A stretch of 11,681 nt of DNA from ZLKRG08 sp046048895 (lineage in GTDB: Bacteria; Actinomycetota; Actinomycetes; Nanopelagicales; Nanopelagicaceae), in NCBI GenBank assembly GCA_046048895.1, contig JBJOFF010000023.1, positions 1-11,681 on the forward strand, read 5' to 3'. Every line of letters begins with the position of its first letter. Position 1 is the stretch's first letter. The notes under the pieces were generated by a model, which was given only the letters and a program-made list of their open reading frames with translations, was not told where the DNA came from and searched no databases. The position numbers were made by a program, and so were the translations under genes. Positions 7,790-11,681 of the stretch are shown here, piece by piece.

Positions 7790-7856
7790 AAGGTCCTCGC
7801 AAACTCCAAAGCGAAATCCATCTGGTCCAAATTTTTTACCTTATAGGAGCAATGTT
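7704..7856 (+). other. Intergenic leader region before rpsP
   Basis: This 153-base gap is the longest non-coding stretch in the window. It probably holds the promoter and 5' leader of the rpsP-khpA-rimM-trmD group. A 5-6 bp GC-rich stem is possible (7752-7757 with 7767-7772, loop of nine), but no U-run follows, so it is not a terminator. No clear -35/-10 pair is visible. The last third is A/T-rich and ends in the rpsP SD. Confidence 0.4.
7845..7849 (+). promoter_or_regulatory. Shine-Dalgarno that selects the rpsP TTG start
   Basis: AGGAG lies 7 bases before the TTG at 7857 and only 2 bases before an out-of-frame ATG at 7852. The spacing favours TTG. The ATG frame would end after eight codons at TAA 7876-7878. 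Confidence 0.8.
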
Positions 7857-8420
7857 TTGTCAACAAAGATTCGCTTAATGCGTCTTGGAAAAATCCGCAC
7901 ACCTTTTTATCGCATCGTTGTTATCGATTCTAAGAAGGCGCGCAACGGTCTATCAATCGAAGAAATCGGTCGTTATGTTCCAGGTGCAAACCCATCTGTA
8001 GTAGAGGTTAATTCAGATCGCGCACAGCACTGGCTAAAGGTTGGCGCACAGCCATCTGCAGCAGTGACAAAGCTTTTCAAGCTAACCGGCGATTGGGGCA
8101 AGTTCACTGGCGAAGGAAGCACTTCAAGCACAGTTGAACCACAGCCAGCACGTTTTGATAAGAAGGCTAATTACGAAGCTGCAGTTAAGGCTGCTGCTAA
8201 CGAACCAGCTGAAGGCGCTACAACTGCAAAGAAGAAGGCGCAAGATAAGTTAGCTGCGAAGTCTGCACCTGCACCAGTTGCAGAGGAAGCTCCAGTAGTT
8301 GAAGCGGTTGCTGAAGTGTCCGAGCCAACTGCGACTGCAGAAGCTGTCGAAGCACCAGCTGAGGCTGCGACTGCAGAAGCTGTCGAAGCACCAGCTGCTG
8401 AAGAAACTCCAGCAGAGTAA
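7857..8420 (+). CDS. rpsP: 30S ribosomal protein S16 with long acidic tail
   Basis: The first 80 or so residues are a typical S16 core: MSTKIRLMRLGKIRTPFYRIVVID, then SIEEIGRYVPGANPS and a region ending LFKLTGDWGKF. S16 binds 16S rRNA and helps assemble the 30S body. The start is TTG at 7857, chosen because it gives the conserved N-terminus and has AGGAG at ideal spacing. At 187 residues the protein is more than twice the E. coli length. After about residue 100 it becomes an Ala/Glu/Pro/Val-rich, low-complexity extension with a Lys-rich patch (AKKKAQDKLAAK) and a strongly acidic end. Actinobacterial S16 proteins often have such tails. Part of this one is a tandem 12-codon duplication. It heads the group rpsP-khpA-rimM-trmD. 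Confidence 0.97.
   Translation: MSTKIRLMRLGKIRTPFYRIVVIDSKKARNGLSIEEIGRYVPGANPSVVEVNSDRAQHWLKVGAQPSAAVTKLFKLTGDWGKFTGEGSTSSTVEPQPARFDKKANYEAAVKAAANEPAEGATTAKKKAQDKLAAKSAPAPVAEEAPVVEAVAEVSEPTATAEAVEAPAEAATAEAVEAPAAEETPAE
8329..8397 (+). repeat. Tandem 36-base repeat in the rpsP tail
   Basis: Bases 8329-8361 are repeated without mismatch at 8365-8397 (33 identical bases, period 36, in frame). Each unit encodes A-T-A-E-A-V-E-A-P-A plus flanking residues. Identity at silent sites implies recent duplication or ongoing slippage/homogenisation. Confidence 0.95.
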
Positions 8421-8430
8421 TTAACTATCA

Positions 8431-8670
8431 ATGTTAGACGAAGCTCTAGAGCATTTAGTTAAGGGTATTGTTGAAAACCCTGACGATGTTATCGTAAAAG
8501 AGAAGACACATCGTCGTGGCACAACACTCGAAGTTAATGTCAATCCAGAAGACATTGGCAAGGTAATCGGTCGCAATGGACGTACTGCTAAGGCGCTACG
8601 TACTGTGATGAGCGCGCTTGCAGGTCGTTCGGTACGCGTAGATCTCATCGAGGCTGACGAAGTTAGATAA
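8431..8670 (+). CDS. khpA: KH-domain RNA-binding protein KhpA
   Basis: This is a 79-residue single KH domain. The KH loop GxxG motif appears as IGRNGR at 46-51, inside the conserved stretch GKVIGRNGRTAKALR. The acidic N-terminal helix (MLDEALEHLVKGIVENPDDV) and the C-terminal strand SVRVDLIEADE are typical. The family binds RNA in the cytoplasm and in Firmicutes pairs with KhpB/Jag to influence cell division and elongation. Position between rpsP and rimM is conserved in Gram-positive bacteria. It starts 10 bases after rpsP, has no evident SD and is probably reached by ribosomes reinitiating after rpsP (inference). Its specific RNA targets here are unknown. Confidence 0.93.
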   Translation: MLDEALEHLVKGIVENPDDVIVKEKTHRRGTTLEVNVNPEDIGKVIGRNGRTAKALRTVMSALAGRSVRVDLIEADEVR

Positions 8671-8673
8671 GTT
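8668..8673 (+). promoter_or_regulatory. Candidate -10 hexamer for a leaderless rimM transcript
   Basis: TAAGTT fits TANNNT, overlaps the khpA stop and ends 7 bases before the rimM ATG, the same spacing seen before smc. rimM has no SD. No -35 is obvious, and simple translational coupling to khpA across 9 bases is an equal or better explanation. Confidence 0.2.
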
Positions 8674-8679
8674 TCTTTT

Positions 8680-9168
8680 ATGAAACTAAACGTTGGGCGC
8701 ATTGGTCGCGCTCACGGAATTTTAGGTGAAGCGACAATCGAGGTTCGCACGGACGAACCCGAGAGTCGCTTTGCTGTTGGTGCCGAAGTAATTACCGATA
8801 ACGGAAATCTGAAAATCTCTAGCGCTCGCGTCCATAATGGCATTTTGTTACTTGGATTTGAAGGAATTACCGATCGCAATGGCATCGAAAAGCTTCGTAA
8901 TACCTTGATGTATGCTGAAGTAGATATCAATGAAGCAGGCGTTGATGAAGATGATTATCACGTGCAGCAATTGATTGGGCTACGTGCAGAGCTAGCAGAT
9001 GGCACAGAATTTGGCGTAGTTACAGAAGTCCTTAATCTTCCTGCGCAGGATTGCTTAGCAATAAAAACCAAAACTGGTGAAGTGTTGATTCCATTTGTTC
9101 GCCAATTAGTACCAACAGTGGACTTAGCTGGAAAGCGTGTAGTGGTAATTCCACCGGTGGTTTCATGA
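8680..9168 (+). CDS. rimM: Ribosome maturation factor RimM
   Basis: This 162-residue protein is close to the family norm (about 165-180). The N-terminal RimM domain starts with VGRIGRAHGILGEATIEVRT (residues 5-24). The C-terminal PRC-barrel domain covers roughly 95-160, with YHVQQLIGLRAELADGTEFG and GEVLIPFV. RimM binds S19 and the 16S 3' domain and assists maturation of the 30S head. The ATG at 8680 follows khpA by 9 bases without an SD (the spacer is TTTCTTTT-like). The gene ends in an ATGA overlap with trmD, the classic rimM-trmD pairing. Confidence 0.96.
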   Translation: MKLNVGRIGRAHGILGEATIEVRTDEPESRFAVGAEVITDNGNLKISSARVHNGILLLGFEGITDRNGIEKLRNTLMYAEVDINEAGVDEDDYHVQQLIGLRAELADGTEFGVVTEVLNLPAQDCLAIKTKTGEVLIPFVRQLVPTVDLAGKRVVVIPPVVS

Positions 9169-9830
9169 AATTAGATTTCATATCTATATTTCCAGAATTT
9201 TTTGAGCCGTTAAAGCTTTCACTAATTGGCAAAGCTCGAGATAAATCGCTAATTGAAATTGGCGTACATGATTTACGTGAGCAAGCCACCAATGTCCATA
9301 AGCAAGTGGATGACACTCCTTATGGTGGTGGCGCTGGCATGGTGATGATGCCTGAAGTTTGGGGTAAAGCGATTGATCCAATTATCACTAAAGATTCCGA
9401 GCTAATTATTTTGACACCTGCGGGCAAGCGCTTTGATCAGCGAATGGCCGAAGAGTTATCTAATTCAAAACATTTAATCTTTGCCTGTGGTCGCTATGAA
9501 GGAATCGATGATCGCGTGCGCCAGTATTACAAGAACGAAGGATTTAAGGTTCGCGAAATATCTATCGGAGATTATGTTTTAAATGGCGGAGAGGTGGCGG
9601 CAATTGTTATTGCAGAAGCGGTCTCAAGGCTAATTCCAGGAGTGCTTGGAAACCCTGAATCAATCGTGGATGAATCACATGCCGAAGATGGATATATCGA
9701 ATACCCGGCATTTACTAAACCAGCAGAATGGCGCGGCATTAAGGTGCCTGATGTATTGCTCTCCGGAAATCATGCTGAGATTGCAAAATGGCGTCGTAAT
9801 GCGGGCATTGAACGCGGTAAATCACAGTAA
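9165..9830 (+). CDS. trmD: tRNA (guanine37-N1)-methyltransferase
   Basis: This 221-residue SPOUT-class enzyme uses S-adenosylmethionine to make m1G37 next to the anticodon, preventing +1 frameshifting. The trefoil-knot motifs are intact: DDTPYGGGAGMVMM at 49-62, ACGRYEGIDDRV at 107-118 and ISIGDYVLNGGE at 132-143. R155 in SRLIPGVLG and D169 in VDESHAEDG match the catalytic E. coli pair R154/D169 (numbering recalled). The C-terminal domain contains VPDVLLSGNHAEIAKWRR. The length is slightly short compared with about 230-255. The start overlaps the rimM stop (ATGA), with GGTGG at 9156-9160 as a poor, close SD. In most actinobacteria rplS follows, but here the next gene is a CoA-transferase. Confidence 0.98.
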   Translation: MKLDFISIFPEFFEPLKLSLIGKARDKSLIEIGVHDLREQATNVHKQVDDTPYGGGAGMVMMPEVWGKAIDPIITKDSELIILTPAGKRFDQRMAEELSNSKHLIFACGRYEGIDDRVRQYYKNEGFKVREISIGDYVLNGGEVAAIVIAEAVSRLIPGVLGNPESIVDESHAEDGYIEYPAFTKPAEWRGIKVPDVLLSGNHAEIAKWRRNAGIERGKSQ

Positions 9831-9833
9831 GTA

Positions 9834-9857
9834 AAGTGCTGCCACTTGGAAAGTGGT
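9834..9857 (+). terminator. Weak hairpin after trmD, possible terminator
   Basis: CCACTT (9842-9847) pairs with AAGTGG (9851-9856) around GGA, and a G-U pair can extend the stem. No U-run follows, so it is a poor intrinsic terminator. AAGTG at 9834-9838 could instead pair with CACTT at 9843-9847, which gives a mutually exclusive alternative. It marks the boundary between the trmD group and the acyl-CoA genes. Confidence 0.25.
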
Positions 9858-9878
9858 ATTGAACCGGCTAATCGCGAA

Positions 9879-9884
9879 TAAACT
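9879..9884 (+). promoter_or_regulatory. Candidate -10 hexamer for a leaderless CoA-transferase transcript
   Basis: TAAACT fits TANNNT and ends 7 bases before the GTG at 9891. TTGAAC at 9859-9864 resembles a -35, but the 14-base spacer is short. The gene has no good SD (only TAGG at 9888-9891, touching the GTG). A promoter is expected here because function changes at this point. Confidence 0.3.
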
Positions 9885-9890
9885 TTGTAG

Positions 9891-11117
9891 GTGCGAGTCA
9901 TTAATTATGAGCAATTAAAGAGCGTCTTAGCCCAACAGACCAAGTGGCCAAGAATCGTCGCATCTGGCAATTTCGCACCACCGATGACTCTGCTTCGGGC
10001 AGCAGATGAGAGCATTGAAAATTTCAATTTACACATGCTCAATGCACACCCAGGAATTCCAGATCGCGAGGGTATTGATTATGAATCAGCTTTCGTCGGT
10101 CCTGCGATGCGTCGCCACCCAAGACTTCATTACATTCCATCTCGACTTTCGATGGTGCCAATTCTTTTTAGAGATCACTATCGACCAGATATCGTATTTC
10201 TTCATACCTCACCAAAACGTTACGACACAGTCTCATTAGGCGTTGAGGTAAATATCCTGCCGGCAGCTATCGAAGCGGCCAGAGCTCGTAATGGAATCGT
10301 AATTGCCCAAGCCAATAAGCAGATGCCTTATACATATGGCGATGCACAAATATATGAATCTGAGATTGATTATCTGATTGAAGTTGATGAACCGCTACTT
10401 GAAAAACCAGTTGCAGAAATTACCGATACACAACGTGAAATTGGTGATCGTATAGCTGCTTTGATTGAAAATCATTCTACTTTGCAGTTGGGTATTGGCG
10501 GCGTTCCGGATGCCGTACTTAGCGCGCTTAAGAGTCGAAAAAATATGCGAGTTTGGACAGAGATGTTTAGCGATGGAGTCTTGGATTTATTTAAAGCAGG
10601 AGTATTAGATGAAGAGATGCCTTTAAATGCCTCGTTCCTATTTGGATCACGAGAACTTTATGATTGGGTTAATCTAAATCGTAAAATTAGAATGCGACGC
10701 ACCGAAACTTCAAATGACCCTTCTTTAATTGCAAAACAAGCGAAGATGACTTCGATTAATTCAGCGCTCCAAGTAGACCTTTATGATCAGGCCAATGCTT
10801 CATTTGTGCGCGGCGAAATATATTCTGGTTTTGGTGGTTCAACGGACTTTATCGTTGGCGCGCTGCATTCACGCGGTGGTCAATCCTTTATGGCACTTCC
10901 GGCCTGGCATCCCAAAGCTAATGTCTCAACTATTGTTCCAAAGGTAGATACGCCAGTTACCTCATTTCAGCATTCATATGTCGCTACAGAACAGGGAATT
11001 GCGCCTTGTTTTGGCCATCCAACAAAGCAGCAAGCGGCAAATATCATCAGATATGCAGCGCATCCAGATGCCAAAGAAGAGCTTAGCCAAGCAGCTGCAG
11101 CAATGAACTTACTTTAA
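9891..11117 (+). CDS. Acetyl-CoA hydrolase/CoA-transferase family protein (4-hydroxybutyrate CoA-transferase-like)
   Basis: This 408-residue protein has the two-part layout of family I CoA-transferases of the Cat2/AbfT and acetyl-CoA hydrolase group. They move CoA between a short acyl-CoA and a free acid through a glutamyl-CoA intermediate. The central motif GIGGVPDAV starts at 201. WTEMFSDG at 222-229 matches the region holding the catalytic Glu (E224 by inference), although the His usually found two residues before the Glu is Trp here. The C-terminal part has the family pattern SYVATEQGIA and later AAHPDAKEEL. Start choice: GTG at 9891 gives a protein close to the usual 420-430 residues. 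No SD is visible. The substrate cannot be told from sequence: acetate, butyrate, 4-hydroxybutyrate or propionate are all possible. It converges on an acetoacetyl-CoA synthetase gene, overlapping it by 9 bases. Confidence 0.87.
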   Translation: MRVINYEQLKSVLAQQTKWPRIVASGNFAPPMTLLRAADESIENFNLHMLNAHPGIPDREGIDYESAFVGPAMRRHPRLHYIPSRLSMVPILFRDHYRPDIVFLHTSPKRYDTVSLGVEVNILPAAIEAARARNGIVIAQANKQMPYTYGDAQIYESEIDYLIEVDEPLLEKPVAEITDTQREIGDRIAALIENHSTLQLGIGGVPDAVLSALKSRKNMRVWTEMFSDGVLDLFKAGVLDEEMPLNASFLFGSRELYDWVNLNRKIRMRRTETSNDPSLIAKQAKMTSINSALQVDLYDQANASFVRGEIYSGFGGSTDFIVGALHSRGGQSFMALPAWHPKANVSTIVPKVDTPVTSFQHSYVATEQGIAPCFGHPTKQQAANIIRYAAHPDAKEELSQAAAAMNLL

Positions 11118-11681
11118 AAGATCAGGTAAATCTTTAAACCAATCTAGCGCATTTGGATTTGCTAGCGCATCACGATTACGTACTTCTCGACCATTAATTA
11201 CATCTGTTACAGCCAGTTCGACCAACTTATTTGATTTTGTGCGCGGCAATTCTGGAGCAATTACGATTTTATCTGGAACGTGCCTTGGGCTAGCTTGATC
11301 TCTTAGCGCCTTCTTAATCTCTTTTATGACTTCATCATCGATAATTTCGCCATTTTTAGTGACGATAAATAAGACAACCCGAGTGTCATTGTCCCAATCT
11401 TGAGAGACGGCCATACATTCTTGAACTTGTAGGAATGTTTCGACAACTCGATAAATCTCTGCAGTACCAATACGCACACCTTTAGAATTTAAAGTCGCAT
11501 CGCTACGTCCATACAGAGTAAAACCACCAGTTGCACTTATAGATGCAAAGTCACCATGAGTCCAGATTCCTGGAAATCCTTCAAAATATGCAGCTAGATA
11601 CTTTTCATTTTCCTTATCTCCCCAGAATCCAATTGGTTTTGATGGAAATGGCACGGTGCAAACTAGCTCACCTTTTTCATC
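11109..11681 (-). CDS. Acetoacetyl-CoA synthetase, C-terminal part (partial)
   Basis: The minus-strand frame is open from the right window edge (codons DEKGELVCT at 11681-11655) to a TAA at 11109-11111, giving about 190 C-terminal residues of a roughly 650-residue enzyme. It belongs to the ANL adenylating superfamily and activates acetoacetate to acetoacetyl-CoA with ATP. Motifs seen are KPIGFWGDKENEKY, FPGIWTHGDFASI, YGRSDATLNSKGVRIGTAEI, SPRHVPDKI and PRTKSNKLVELAVTDV. The YGRSDATLN...RIGTAEIYR block and ELAVTDVINGREVRN ending separate it from acetyl-CoA synthetase. The catalytic C-terminal Lys is kept (codon 11226-11228), but the usual Gly before it (SGK) is Asn. The GTG at 11654-11652 is internal, not a start. 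Likely role: use of acetoacetate or related ketone/polyester breakdown products (inference). Confidence 0.92.
   Translation of the reverse strand, partial: DEKGELVCTVPFPSKPIGFWGDKENEKYLAAYFEGFPGIWTHGDFASISATGGFTLYGRSDATLNSKGVRIGTAEIYRVVETFLQVQECMAVSQDWDNDTRVVLFIVTKNGEIIDDEVIKEIKKALRDQASPRHVPDKIVIAPELPRTKSNKLVELAVTDVINGREVRNRDALANPNALDWFKDLPDLLK
11117..11135. terminator. Possible A/T-rich hairpin at the convergent gene ends
   Basis: AAAGAT (11117-11122) pairs with ATCTTT (11130-11135) around a 7-base loop, and a bulged extension (TTTAA with TAAA) is possible on each side. It lies at the CoA-transferase stop and inside the last codons of the opposing gene. It is weak and has only short T runs, but it is the only candidate for ending either transcript. 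Confidence 0.25.

Noticed and set aside
8171..8431. Ala/Ser/Thr-rich minus-strand frame opposite the rpsP tail
   Set aside because: It is the antisense reading of the low-complexity Ala/Glu/Pro tail and has no independent support.
9151..9160. Perfect palindrome CCACCGGTGG before trmD
   Set aside because: It lies within rimM codons and has no spacer for an RNA hairpin. Ten-base palindromes occur by chance in coding sequence. Its GGTGG half may act as a poor SD.
9646..9834. 62-codon plus-strand frame inside the trmD end
   Set aside because: It is out of frame with an intact TrmD catalytic and C-terminal region, and there is no SD or recognisable motif.
10006..10239. 77-codon plus-strand frame inside the CoA-transferase gene
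   Set aside because: It is a shadow of the conserved CoA-transferase N-terminal region, and the composition gives no protein-like pattern.
11652..11654. GTG as start of the acetoacetyl-CoA synthetase frame
   Set aside because: The frame stays open to the window edge and the upstream codons DEKGELVCT match the family, so the gene is cut by the window, not started here.
1..11681. CRISPR arrays, insertion sequences, tRNA/rRNA genes, phage or defence genes
   Set aside because: I found no spaced repeats, terminal inverted repeats with transposase, cloverleaf-like sequences or recognisable defence proteins. The window is nearly filled by housekeeping genes.

Overview
The window is almost fully coding and looks like a conserved housekeeping stretch of an actinobacterial chromosome. 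The order mutM (3' end), smc, ftsY, amtB, glnK, ffh, rpsP, khpA, rimM, trmD matches the order long known from Mycobacterium and Streptomyces. The DNA is clearly less GC-rich than in those genera, with many A/T-ending codons and short or overlapping junctions. That suggests a low-GC, streamlined actinobacterium, for example a freshwater acI/Nanopelagicales-type lineage. The lineage is my inference from synteny and composition, not from a search.

Layout, left to right. Positions 1-72 hold the last codons of mutM (zinc-finger end). Positions 82-4535 hold smc and ftsY, joined by an ATGA overlap. Positions 4610-6234 hold amtB and glnK, again joined by ATGA, with a good Shine-Dalgarno sequence (SD) before amtB. 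ffh follows at 6258-7703, only 23 bases after glnK. A 153-base gap (7704-7856) carries one doubtful 28-codon ORF and the rpsP SD. The ribosome and tRNA maturation group rpsP-khpA-rimM-trmD fills 7857-9830. To the right the theme changes to acyl-CoA metabolism. A CoA-transferase/acetyl-CoA hydrolase family gene (9891-11117, +) meets the 3' end of an acetoacetyl-CoA synthetase gene (11109-11681, -) tail to tail, with a 9-base overlap.

The genes fit together as follows. SMC organises the chromosome. Ffh and FtsY are the two GTPases of the signal recognition particle pathway, which inserts membrane proteins such as AmtB. AmtB imports ammonium and GlnK (PII) gates it. S16, KhpA, RimM and TrmD serve ribosome assembly, RNA binding and tRNA m1G37 methylation.

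I see no CRISPR array, insertion sequence, phage gene, tRNA or rRNA, and no clear novel multi-gene system. The points worth a second look are departures from the usual actinobacterial order and unusual translation starts. glnD is absent between glnK and ffh although PII keeps Tyr51. rplS is absent after trmD. The ffh start has no SD, and CCTCCT sits beside the ATG inside a possible hairpin with the glnK end. Several SD-less starts have a TANNNT hexamer at leaderless-promoter spacing. S16 has a long acidic tail with a recent 36-base duplication.
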